A stretch of 64,000 nt of DNA. Origin: Bacteroidota bacterium (GTDB taxonomy: Bacteria > Bacteroidota > Bacteroidia > Bacteroidales > Paludibacteraceae). The translations under genes and the position numbers were made by a program. The DNA lies in contig JAUZOL010000001.1 in the NCBI GenBank assembly GCA_030706455.1, positions 208,276 to 272,275 on the forward strand, read 5' to 3'. The notes beneath the pieces were generated by a model. It ran no database searches and had not been told where the DNA came from. It was given only the letters and a program-made list of their open reading frames with translations. Positions 1 to 8,052 of this stretch are shown piece after piece (within the stretch, counting starts at the first letter, position 1; every line of letters begins with the position of its first letter).

Positions 1-2042
1 TCCGTATCAAAATATAAAATGATTCGGTTGATGGTTTGTACTTCTGTCCACGAAAATCGCAACTCGGGATGTTGATCTTCCAATGAAGCAACCCAGGCAT
101 TGGGTCTCCCCGTCGGACGGGTATAGCCATTTATCACATTGGCTGCGCCAAAACTGGTAATTGCAGGATGAATGTTCATTGCAATATTGTGCCCTCCCGG
201 TCGCCTTTCGGGACACCAGAATTCAAAAGAGTCAATCCCTGCATTCTCAGGCGGATCCTGTTTTCCATGATTGTTTACCGCATAATTGAATTTATTAAAT
301 ACGCTCAACAAGCCGGAATAACGTTTTGTGCTCGTTCTTATTTTTACAACCTCATTCTTTAGAAACGTTACAAATGCATATTGTTCATTCGGAATCGATG
401 TCTTGAATGAAATTTGCAATCGCTGTACTCCTGGTTCCAATGCATACATCCATTTTTCCGCAGTACAATCCGGAGTGAAATTTTCAGGTTTTTCCGCATA
501 CCGCAACTCAATATCCAGTGTAGTAGGTCGCAAAACATCCAATTCTACCTCAAAACTGTAATTCACAGATGAGCTGAAAGGTAATAGCTGTGCCACTGAA
601 AAATCAAGTTGGTGCCATGATCCATCAAAAGGAATTCGATCCAGCTCCAACGTACTTGAAGCCTCAAGATGTGCACAATTTGCCAGATTGCTGTCGTTAT
701 TTATCGGAATGCCAGGAATGCTTTGACCTGTCAGATTGAGTGTCTGCTGGAGGTTTTTCAGTTCCTTCAGCGAAAGAATATCAGCCGGCAATATCTTATG
801 CATAATACACTGAGCTGCAGCAATACCCACTGCTTGCGCCCCGAAAGCAGAAGTGGCCATTACCCGTGAAGATCCGTGCGCCACATGCGATGTACTGATG
901 ATTCGTCCTGCAAAAAAAAGATTCCGTATATCTTTGCTAACAAAACATTTATACGGCATTTCGTAAATTCCTTTGGAATGATACTGGGTACAGCCATTTT
1001 CCTTACTGTAAACACCGTCCGATGGATGCAAGTCGATTGCCCAACCGCCATACGCCACTGCATCCTGATGGTGACATTGTTCGATTATATCCTGCTGCGT
1101 CAAAGTATACAGCCCTTCAAACCTCCGGCTTTCCCGTTTTCCGGGAATAACACCCACCCATTCCAGTGTCAGATTTTCAACGCCCTGAAAATTACCTGAG
1201 TTTTTGATGTAATTCCATACCCCATAAACAATGCTCCATAATTCCCATTTAATTTCTTCTGTATCGTGAATTGTATCTTGTCGTCCGCCACACTCCAACC
1301 ACCAAAATTTACAGCCGTGTTCGCCGGTATTGATATTACTGAAACGCGGAATTTTGGTGATATCTTTCAATGCATATGAGGGTGCTATATATTTGACCGG
1401 AGCACCTGTATCCTTACTGTAAAAATAGATAGAATGTCCCAGTAATTCACCGTACTTAGAAGTATCGGGAGCAAATTTTTCCCCGTATTTTATTTGATCT
1501 TCGGCACCAACCCTATATCCGGCTCCTGCTAAATAAGCTAAAACGCCATCGCCGGAAGCATCGCAAAACAGTGGAGCGATTATCTCATACCGGGTTTCAT
1601 TCTGCGAATTAAATCCGAATACTTTGGCAATTTTATCTTCCGAGCTTTTTTCGATGTCATATACTACTGTATTCAACAACAGTGTAATATTTTTTTCCTG
1701 TTTGATCTTATCAAGTAGTATCGTATCAAAAATAACCGGATTTCCCTCCTTGTTTTTATAAAGATTTTCCACCAGAATCTCGTCGATTATGCCACCTTCC
1801 CTCGACCAACGATTGTTATTGCCCATGTGGGAGGTAGCTCCCAATACCCATAAACGAACCTCGCTCGAAGCATTTCCGCCCACAACCGGACGATCCTGCA
1901 AAAGCCCCACTTTTATACCCGCCCGGGCTGCAGAAATGGCAGCACAAATTCCAGCCATTCCACCCCCGACAACCACAAAATCAGCATCAAGAGTTACGCT
2001 CCTAAATGATCTTTTATCCTTATCAAACAATTTTTCTATCAT
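1..2042 (-). CDS. FAD-dependent oxidoreductase (PF12831-like), C-terminus cut by window edge
   Basis: The frame is open from an ATG at 2042 to the window edge, giving about 680 residues. The N-terminus has a Rossmann FAD-binding signature (DFVVVGGGMAGICAA, residues ~21-35), followed by GGNASSEVR, typical of the FAD_oxidored family (PF12831) common in Bacteroidota polysaccharide loci. A second conserved block, LFFAGRIISTSHVAHGS, lies past the middle. The last ~150 residues look like a galactose-binding (F5/8 C-like) beta domain (FEFWCPERRPGGHN, then TINRIILYFDT). The start lies 7 bp after the stop of the upstream symporter gene, so the two are probably one operon. The family is thought to act on sugars or other polar substrates. 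The exact substrate is unknown. The ending is not visible. Confidence 0.87.
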   Translation of the reverse strand, partial: MIEKLFDKDKRSFRSVTLDADFVVVGGGMAGICAAISAARAGIKVGLLQDRPVVGGNASSEVRLWVLGATSHMGNNNRWSREGGIIDEILVENLYKNKEGNPVIFDTILLDKIKQEKNITLLLNTVVYDIEKSSEDKIAKVFGFNSQNETRYEIIAPLFCDASGDGVLAYLAGAGYRVGAEDQIKYGEKFAPDTSKYGELLGHSIYFYSKDTGAPVKYIAPSYALKDITKIPRFSNINTGEHGCKFWWLECGGRQDTIHDTEEIKWELWSIVYGVWNYIKNSGNFQGVENLTLEWVGVIPGKRESRRFEGLYTLTQQDIIEQCHHQDAVAYGGWAIDLHPSDGVYSKENGCTQYHSKGIYEMPYKCFVSKDIRNLFFAGRIISTSHVAHGSSRVMATSAFGAQAVGIAAAQCIMHKILPADILSLKELKNLQQTLNLTGQSIPGIPINNDSNLANCAHLEASSTLELDRIPFDGSWHQLDFSVAQLLPFSSSVNYSFEVELDVLRPTTLDIELRYAEKPENFTPDCTAEKWMYALEPGVQRLQISFKTSIPNEQYAFVTFLKNEVVKIRTSTKRYSGLLSVFNKFNYAVNNHGKQDPPENAGIDSFEFWCPERRPGGHNIAMNIHPAITSFGAANVINGYTRPTGRPNAWVASLEDQHPELRFSWTEVQTINRIILYFDT

Positions 2043-2049
2043 AAATCAA

Positions 2050-3735
2050 TCATGCTTTTTTATTCGGTTTCAAGGAACTACACTTCACAAAACCCAATCC
2101 CAATAAAACGAATCCAGCTCCTGTACTTGCTACAAAAACTTTATAGGAAGGGGCCAACATGCCCAACACAAAAATTGCAAGCCCGATAAAAGCCACACCA
2201 TAGCCTATAATTCGCAAGCTATATCTGTTTTCTCGTTTTGCTTCCTGTATCTCTTGTTCTGAAATATGGCTACGATTCTCCCTATTCTCATCTTCCCACA
2301 TTTTGTACGAATCATACCTGTCGGAAGTATGCTGCTTTAGAATAAAATACACTTCAAGAATTATCATACAAAGTATCGGGAAAGCCACACCCAACACCAT
2401 TTCATCCGTTCTATTCAACGAAAAATCAAAAAGCATGGGCGTTATGAACTTAAAGTATCCATTTACCAAAAGACTTAGAATTGTCGCTGTCAATACAGAG
2501 AATGACGTTTGTCTTTTGGAAAATAATGTCCATATTATCGGCAGATAGAGCGGAACTCCGGTAAGAGCGGCAAGACTGATCACCACGTTTACCACCCCAC
2601 CCATACGAGGAATCATAAGTGCCAGAAAAATGCCGGCAACTCCAAAAGCCACAGTCGAAAAACGGGCTACCAACATCAAAATTTTGTCTGAGCTATTGGG
2701 ACGTAATCTTTTGAATATATCATTGGTAATCACTCCCGAAGCAATATTTAGTTTGGAATTCATGGCACTCGTAGTAGCAAAGATCATCCCTCCTATCATC
2801 AATCCCAAAACGCCTTTGGGCAATACTTCTTTACACATCATAAGGTAAGCCCCTTCGGAGTCAAGAACTCCCAACGAAGAATTACACATATGATACAACA
2901 TGGGAGGCAGCATCCACAAAACAGGATTTATGATATATAATACGGCAAAAAACCAGCCTACCTTGCGGGAATCCAACTCTGTTTTAACACAGGTATAACG
3001 TTGCACATAAGCCCAGTTTCCTCCGAGAAATATAGTGTTGTAGATACCGAAAGCAATGATGAAAGTAAGAGTATATTCTGCGTTGGACAGGTTAAAGAAG
3101 GATGCTGAAGTGTGGGAAATAAAATGAGAAACACCATCCACCCTATCGATAGACAAGGGTATGACAATTATCAGGGCGGCTGTAAGAATAATAAACTGCA
3201 AAATATCCGTGGAAACAACAGCCCACAAACCGCCAACAGAGACGTATAGTATGCAGAATATCCCCAAAAGCACGATGCACAAATTCAAATCAAGGCCTGT
3301 GGACACCTCTACTATTTTAGCTACCGGATAAAGAAATGAAGCGGTAAGAAATAGAGCAATGAACAAAAACAAATAGGTATAGATCTTTTGTGTCGTTACG
3401 CCTAAACGCTTGTTAATGTACTCCGCCACCGTAAACGATCCGGTTTTGTGCCATCTGGGAGCTATGAAGCAACCGACAATCAACCCGGCAATGGCCATTG
3501 TCCATTGAATAGAGATAGAAACCCAACCGTACAAATATGCCACCGATCCCCAAACAACGAACGTTCCGGCAGAGTGAAAACCCATAAATAATGATAATCC
3601 GCTCATTTGCCAGGGGACAGCCCCTCCGGCGGCAAAAAAAGAAGTCATATTTTTACCTCTCTTCGAGAAAGCCAAACCGGCACTTAACACACCAATGGTA
3701 AGAAGTAGAATGGTCAGAATGTCTAATAAACTCAT
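2050..3735 (-). CDS. Sodium:solute symporter (SSS family)
   Basis: This 561-residue polytopic membrane protein has about 13 hydrophobic segments and the SSS-family hallmarks, such as LFMGFHSAGTFVVWGS near the N-terminus and the repeated five-helix organisation. The family couples Na+ entry to uptake of sugars, sialic acid, proline or vitamins across the inner membrane. I chose the ATG at 3735 (MSLLDILTILLL). A longer frame reaches 3810, but it would place the promoter -7 box inside the gene. The gene is followed after 7 bp by the FAD oxidoreductase gene, and a LacI-family gene with a matching operator lies just upstream. It is therefore probably the sugar importer of a LacI-controlled two-gene operon. 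Substrate unknown. Confidence 0.9.
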   Translation of the reverse strand: MSLLDILTILLLTIGVLSAGLAFSKRGKNMTSFFAAGGAVPWQMSGLSLFMGFHSAGTFVVWGSVAYLYGWVSISIQWTMAIAGLIVGCFIAPRWHKTGSFTVAEYINKRLGVTTQKIYTYLFLFIALFLTASFLYPVAKIVEVSTGLDLNLCIVLLGIFCILYVSVGGLWAVVSTDILQFIILTAALIIVIPLSIDRVDGVSHFISHTSASFFNLSNAEYTLTFIIAFGIYNTIFLGGNWAYVQRYTCVKTELDSRKVGWFFAVLYIINPVLWMLPPMLYHMCNSSLGVLDSEGAYLMMCKEVLPKGVLGLMIGGMIFATTSAMNSKLNIASGVITNDIFKRLRPNSSDKILMLVARFSTVAFGVAGIFLALMIPRMGGVVNVVISLAALTGVPLYLPIIWTLFSKRQTSFSVLTATILSLLVNGYFKFITPMLFDFSLNRTDEMVLGVAFPILCMIILEVYFILKQHTSDRYDSYKMWEDENRENRSHISEQEIQEAKRENRYSLRIIGYGVAFIGLAIFVLGMLAPSYKVFVASTGAGFVLLGLGFVKCSSLKPNKKA

Positions 3736-3782
3736 AGACAATGTTTTTATGATATTACGATTTGTACTGTGATTTAACGCAA

Positions 3783-3811
3783 CAAAAGTATGCACAAAAG
3801 AAACAGGCAAA
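3783..3811 (-). promoter_or_regulatory. Promoter of symporter operon (-33 TTTG / -7 TACTTTTG)
   Basis: On the minus strand TTTG (3811-3808) is followed after 17 bp by TACTTTTG (3790-3783). This matches the Bacteroidota sigma-ABfr pattern TTTG-N17-23-TAnnTTTG. It lies about 50 bp upstream of the symporter ATG. Confidence 0.7.
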
Positions 3812-3830
3812 TCATCTTTTCAAGAAAAAC

Positions 3831-3848
3831 TCCGTAAACGTTTCCGGA
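3831..3848. promoter_or_regulatory. LacI-family operator upstream of the symporter
   Basis: The 18-bp near-perfect palindrome TCCGTAAACGTTTCCGGA has one mismatched pair and a central CG, the form bound by LacI/GalR dimers. It sits about 20 bp upstream of the -33 box of the symporter promoter, immediately downstream of the lacI-type gene. This suggests that the neighbouring regulator controls the symporter/oxidoreductase operon. Confidence 0.65.
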
Positions 3849-3974
3849 AATAGAAATTCAATGATTAAAGCTAAAAAAAGAGGTTTGAGATATACTCATC
3901 TGGGAGAAAGGCTTATCTTCTATCGGAAGATTCTCTTACACACTATCTAACTATGAAACAGAACGATGTGCGTT

Positions 3975-5000
3975 TCAATGAGCCCTTTTATTGAGAGGAA
4001 GAGTGGAGTTGCGAATATTCAATTTTGCTTCCAGAACGACGGTTTCTACCGGCAAATCATTATTTGCTATTTGTTTCAGCAGCATCTCTGCGGCAATCTT
4101 GCCTATTTCAAATGTAGGTTGCGAAACGCTGGTCAGTTCCATGATTTTTCCAATGGGCGACTCTGAAAAACCGGCAACAGCAACATCTTCCGGAATTCTC
4201 AATCCCCGTTTCCTTAATTCCAGCATACAACCAACTGCAACAGGGTCATTTACCGCAAAAATAGCATCCGGCCGTTCTTTTAATACCATCAGGTAATCAA
4301 TTCCGTCTTTCGCTCGTTCCTGTTGTATGCCTACATACATAATCAGCTGTTCCTGTACCGGAATTCCATATGCAGCTAAAGCATCCAAATATCCATGCAA
4401 ACGTTCTTTGGTAACCGACAAATCAGGATTTCCTGCAAGATGTGCAATGCACTTGTATCCGCATTTTATCAAGTGTTCCACCGTTTGAAATGCCCATTTT
4501 CTATCATCAATAACAACCTGGTTAACATTTAATTGAGGCAAAACACGATTCACAAAAACCATCGGCATCCGATCTTGGACCAGACGTTCGTACAGATCCA
4601 TATTTTTAGAATCTTTTGTCACGGACACAATCAATCCTTCCACCATGCTGTCTTCCAGCATCTCCACATTCTTGCGCTCCAAGGAGGATGATTCATTCGA
4701 TTGACAAATCAAGACCTGATATCCATGCTTATTTACGACCTCTTGTATACCAATGATTATTTCTGGAAAGAAGAACGTAATAAATTCAGGCACAACCACC
4801 CCGATCATATTATTCCGTCTTTTGAGAAGATTGCGTGCCTGAATATTGGGTTTATAATGCAGTTCTCTTGCTTTCGCCAGTACCTTTTCTTTTGTTTCCA
4901 GATGAATATCGTAGCTACCATTCAGTGCTCTGGAAACGGTTGCAATCGAAAGTCCCAATGCACTGGCAATTTCTTTTATTGTGATTTTAGAAGAAGGCAT
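3975..5000 (-). CDS. LacI/GalR family transcriptional regulator
   Basis: A 341-residue protein of normal length for the family. The N-terminal helix-turn-helix (TIKEIASALGLSIATVSRAL, residues ~7-26) and hinge (YKPNIQARNL) are classic. They are followed by a periplasmic-binding-protein-like effector domain beginning NNMIGVVVPEF and containing AGFSESPIGK. It is expected to bind a sugar-type effector and to repress or activate adjacent transport and catabolism genes. The palindromic operator at 3831-3848 and the symporter gene directly downstream are the likely targets. Transcription starts upstream of the ATG at 5000, and a TATCTTTG -7 box is visible at 5137-5144. Confidence 0.93.
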   Translation of the reverse strand: MPSSKITIKEIASALGLSIATVSRALNGSYDIHLETKEKVLAKARELHYKPNIQARNLLKRRNNMIGVVVPEFITFFFPEIIIGIQEVVNKHGYQVLICQSNESSSLERKNVEMLEDSMVEGLIVSVTKDSKNMDLYERLVQDRMPMVFVNRVLPQLNVNQVVIDDRKWAFQTVEHLIKCGYKCIAHLAGNPDLSVTKERLHGYLDALAAYGIPVQEQLIMYVGIQQERAKDGIDYLMVLKERPDAIFAVNDPVAVGCMLELRKRGLRIPEDVAVAGFSESPIGKIMELTSVSQPTFEIGKIAAEMLLKQIANNDLPVETVVLEAKLNIRNSTLPLNKRAH

Positions 5001-5331
5001 TTTGATGATATATTACTAATTATATGATAAATAGGACGACAACATTCTCTCAAAGAAGAATCATTACCTGCTATTGAATCATTATTCCGGGTTGTTTGTC
5101 ATTCATTTTTATGGTATATTTGGCGCCGCAATGCCGCAAAGATATATCAAATTTTCATATTCTTATAGCTTGGATGAAGCAAAGCCGTGACTAAAAATCA
5201 CACTCAGAAAGCGTTGCTAATAAACGCCACACAATTATTTGCTGCCATTCCAAACACTTCTAATTTCCAATATTCCTGATTTTATCAACTTAAACACCTG
5301 TACAACATCTCATTTACATATTTATTATATC
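5001..5331. other. Divergent intergenic region between lacI-type gene and DUF4886 gene
   Basis: This 331-bp region holds the control sequences of two divergent genes. A minus-strand TATCTTTG -7 box at 5137-5144 fits the lacI-type gene. I see no clear -33/-7 pair for the plus-strand gene, no strong hairpin and no additional open frame. Confidence 0.5.
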
Positions 5332-6174
5332 ATGATTAAGAAGATTTTTGTATTATCAATTGCATTATTTGCATGCATTGCCGTTTTTGCTGCCAATGAC
5401 ACAATACGTGTTTTGGCTATTGGTAACAGTTTTTCTGAAGATGCTGTCGAAAACTATCTCTACGATCTTGGGAAATCGGATGGCGTGACCTTCGTTATCG
5501 GGAATATGTTCATCGGAGGCTGTTCGCTCGAGAAGCATTGGAATAATGCAGCAAATGACCTTGCGGTATATTCGTACCGGAAAATTGAAACAAACGGCAT
5601 CAAAATGACCATTCCAAACTCCAAGTTATCAGAAGTCATTCCCAGCGAACGGTGGGACTACATTTCATTTCAGCAGGTGAGTTTCAATGCCGGCATATAC
5701 GACACTTACTTTCCTTATCTGCCGAACTTATTTACCTATGTGAAAGCCAAAGCAACAAATCCAGCTGTCACATATATGCTGCACATGACATGGGCTTACG
5801 CACAAAATTCCACACACACGGGGTTTGTCAACTACAACAAGAGTCAATCTCAGATGTACAGTGCCATTGTAGATGCCGTCAATCACGTAGCAAAAACAGT
5901 AGATATTAACATCATCATTCCTTCAGGAACTGCGATTCAAAATGCACGTTCTACCTATTTAGGAGATACTTTCTGCAGAGACGGTCATCATCTCAATCTT
6001 ATCATCGGGCGTTATATTGCCGCGTGCACCTGGTACGAAAAACTGACAGGACGCAGTGTGGTCGGAAACTCATTTGCACCGTCCGCATTATCAAAAGCTG
6101 AAATTAAGATCGCACAAGAAGCTGCTCATAATGCGGTTCAGCATCCCAACACAATCACTTCAACAAACTATTAA
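5332..6174 (+). CDS. DUF4886 (SGNH-like) secreted protein
   Basis: A 280-residue protein starting at the ATG at 5332, which gives a clean signal peptide (MIKKIFVLSIALFACIAVFA). A frame extending back to 5239 adds a non-signal-like leader and is rejected. The mature part begins with RVLAIGNSFSEDAVENYL, the Ser block of the SGNH fold as seen in DUF4886 proteins. It ends with FCRDGHHLN, the Asp-x-x-His-type block, preceded by the QQVSFNAG motif. Proteins of this type are common in Bacteroidota glycan loci and probably act as esterases or carbohydrate-active hydrolases in the periplasm, but no activity can be assigned. It is the only plus-strand gene in this part of the window and converges with the GDSL gene. 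Confidence 0.85.
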   Translation: MIKKIFVLSIALFACIAVFAANDTIRVLAIGNSFSEDAVENYLYDLGKSDGVTFVIGNMFIGGCSLEKHWNNAANDLAVYSYRKIETNGIKMTIPNSKLSEVIPSERWDYISFQQVSFNAGIYDTYFPYLPNLFTYVKAKATNPAVTYMLHMTWAYAQNSTHTGFVNYNKSQSQMYSAIVDAVNHVAKTVDINIIIPSGTAIQNARSTYLGDTFCRDGHHLNLIIGRYIAACTWYEKLTGRSVVGNSFAPSALSKAEIKIAQEAAHNAVQHPNTITSTNY

Positions 6175-6276
6175 AAACACTTAATAGGAACCTCATTCTT
6201 AAGAGTATCTCACAAATTGCACCTGCGTACCTAAGAAAAAAATCGTTCATAAAAGACTGAGGTCCATACAGAGTAA

Positions 6277-6316
6277 ACGCCAAAGGTCAGTGATCGAAAT
6301 CATTGCCCTTTGGCGT
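6277..6316. terminator. Bidirectional hairpin between convergent genes
   Basis: The stem ACGCCAAAGG / CCTTTGGCGT (6277-6286, 6307-6316) is extended inward by CA(G)TGAT/ATCATTG around a CGAA tetraloop. It lies between the convergent DUF4886 and GDSL genes. The T-tract is weak on both sides. Confidence 0.55.
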
Positions 6317-6372
6317 AAAATAAGAATCGTGCTTTTGCTAAGCCATATTAAAACAGCACTTTATCTGCCTTA

Positions 6373-7125
6373 TCAATTAGAGCATACTTTTAACAGCTTC
6401 GGTTTAAGAACATTGATCCATAAATCATACCCCTTTTGGTTCATATGTAGCCTGTCGGCCTTAAAGATATCTTCACGCAATTTGTTCTGTTCATCATACA
6501 GACAAGTCGCCACATCCACAAAACGAACAGTCGGCTGAGTAGTGCACCATTCTGACAACAGGCTATTAATTGCTTTTTGCTTTGCAAGCATCTTTAAACG
6601 AGCATATGACGGCTTGAAAGACAACAAGAAAACCGGCTTAGTCGGATAATCACGCACTAGCTTAGATAGGAAAAGACGAAAGAAATCATAGGTCTCTCCC
6701 ACCGTAAGATCGTCTTTGGAACCTGCTAAATCATTCTCTACGTACAACACAATTGCTTTAGGATTGAAGCCCCTTGCAATTGCATCATAATTATAAAGCA
6801 TATCCCTGATAGCAGCACCGCCATAGGATCGTCTGATAATTTTCAGTGGAGACATGTCCCGAACAATACTATCCCACAAATTAATGGATGAACTTCCAAG
6901 AAAAAGCACATCACAGCTGCGATCAGTCAACGTCCGGTTGATGCCCCTGTAAACATCAATATCTTTTTCATAGCGATTGATCCATGACATAGCATCTGTA
7001 TGTTGCACCTCCAGATATTCTTTAAAACGGAGAGAATCGGTTCGATTCTGGGCATCCATAATACCGGAATATAACATACATAGTAAGCTGATTAATAGCC
7101 CCAAATACCGCTTCATACATTTCAT
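6373..7125 (-). CDS. SGNH/GDSL-family hydrolase, secreted
   Basis: A protein of about 250 residues with a signal peptide (start at 7125, or three residues later at MKRYLGLL). SGNH blocks are visible in order: DVLFLGSSSINLWDS (Ser block), SYGGAAIRDM (Gly block), YVENDLAGS (Asn block, GxND replaced by VEND) and DRLHMNQKGYDLW (Asp-x-x-His block). The family hydrolyses O-acetyl, aryl or acyl esters, and secreted members often deacetylate glycans or act on platelet-activating-factor-like lipids. It is the last gene of the GH3 operon, 23 bp after the EEP-family gene, so carbohydrate de-esterification before or after glucosidase action is a reasonable inference. Substrate unproven. Confidence 0.85.
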   Translation of the reverse strand: MKCMKRYLGLLISLLCMLYSGIMDAQNRTDSLRFKEYLEVQHTDAMSWINRYEKDIDVYRGINRTLTDRSCDVLFLGSSSINLWDSIVRDMSPLKIIRRSYGGAAIRDMLYNYDAIARGFNPKAIVLYVENDLAGSKDDLTVGETYDFFRLFLSKLVRDYPTKPVFLLSFKPSYARLKMLAKQKAINSLLSEWCTTQPTVRFVDVATCLYDEQNKLREDIFKADRLHMNQKGYDLWINVLKPKLLKVCSN

Positions 7126-7148
7126 TTTTTACAAATAGAATAAACTGT

Positions 7149-8027
7149 TTATTTTTCAAAGATAAGTTCTGACATAACCGGATTATGATCAGAAAGATAG
7201 GGACGACCTTCCACTTTATCGGCAATTACACGATATTTAGAAACACTAAATCCTTTGTTGAAAAATATATAATCAATTAAGGGTCGTTCGCTGAGAGGAA
7301 GACGGCCATAATCATGAAAAGTCCAATCCGGGCCATAAACTATTGGCGAAACCAACCTGCTATCCTTCCAGCCAGCACCTACAATATAAATAATTGGGTC
7401 CGAATCAGGAGTACCGTTAAAATCTCCGGTAATAATTGTGGGTAAGGATGGCGCCAGCTCCTTTGCTTTGTTCAGCAACAACCGGGCACTTTCGTGTCGG
7501 GCAATCTGACCCATATGATCGAAATGCGTATTAAAAACAGCAAAAATCTTTCCGTTAAATTTATCTTTAAGGATCGCCCAGGTCACAATTCGCTCACAGG
7601 CAGCATCCCAACCTTTCACTCCTATTATTTCAGGAGTCTGACTTAGTCCGTAGTTTCCTTGTCTGATTATCTCGAATCTATCTTTGCGAATAAACAAAGA
7701 ACTATATTCTCCTTTTTCTTTACCATCAGCACGTCCAACCCCAATTTGAACATAACCAGGCAAACCCTTTTTCAAATCGTCCAACTGATTTTTCAACACT
7801 TCTTGCATTCCAATCAAACCGGGAGCATAGTAGTTGAGCATCAGTATCACATTATCTTTACGATATTGCCAGTTATTCAAACTATCCGACTGACTATCGA
7901 GACGGATATTGAACGTCATGACATCAATGGAGTGAATCGTTTTTTTTGCGTTGGCTATAGTAAATAGTCCCAGGAGGAAGAGCACACAGATCCCCACCTT
8001 CATCTTTCCGTTCATATTCTTATTCAT
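7149..8027 (-). CDS. Endonuclease/exonuclease/phosphatase (EEP) family protein, secreted
   Basis: A 292-residue protein with an N-terminal signal sequence (GICVLFLLGLFTIANA). The EEP fold motifs are present: MTFNIRLD near the N-terminus, the metal-binding Glu in GMQEVL, NTHFDHMG, TGDFNGTPDSDP and the C-terminal SDHNPV. The superfamily includes DNase I-like nucleases, sphingomyelinases and inositol phosphatases. Secreted Bacteroidota members in glycan loci are usually annotated only as EEP proteins. The gene lies between bglX and the GDSL gene with short gaps, so all three are likely cotranscribed. Its role in the locus (phosphodiesterase on a decorated glycan or lipid) is inference. Confidence 0.87.
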   Translation of the reverse strand: MNKNMNGKMKVGICVLFLLGLFTIANAKKTIHSIDVMTFNIRLDSQSDSLNNWQYRKDNVILMLNYYAPGLIGMQEVLKNQLDDLKKGLPGYVQIGVGRADGKEKGEYSSLFIRKDRFEIIRQGNYGLSQTPEIIGVKGWDAACERIVTWAILKDKFNGKIFAVFNTHFDHMGQIARHESARLLLNKAKELAPSLPTIITGDFNGTPDSDPIIYIVGAGWKDSRLVSPIVYGPDWTFHDYGRLPLSERPLIDYIFFNKGFSVSKYRVIADKVEGRPYLSDHNPVMSELIFEK

Positions 8028-8052
8028 TTTTCCTTTTATAATTAAACCCTGA

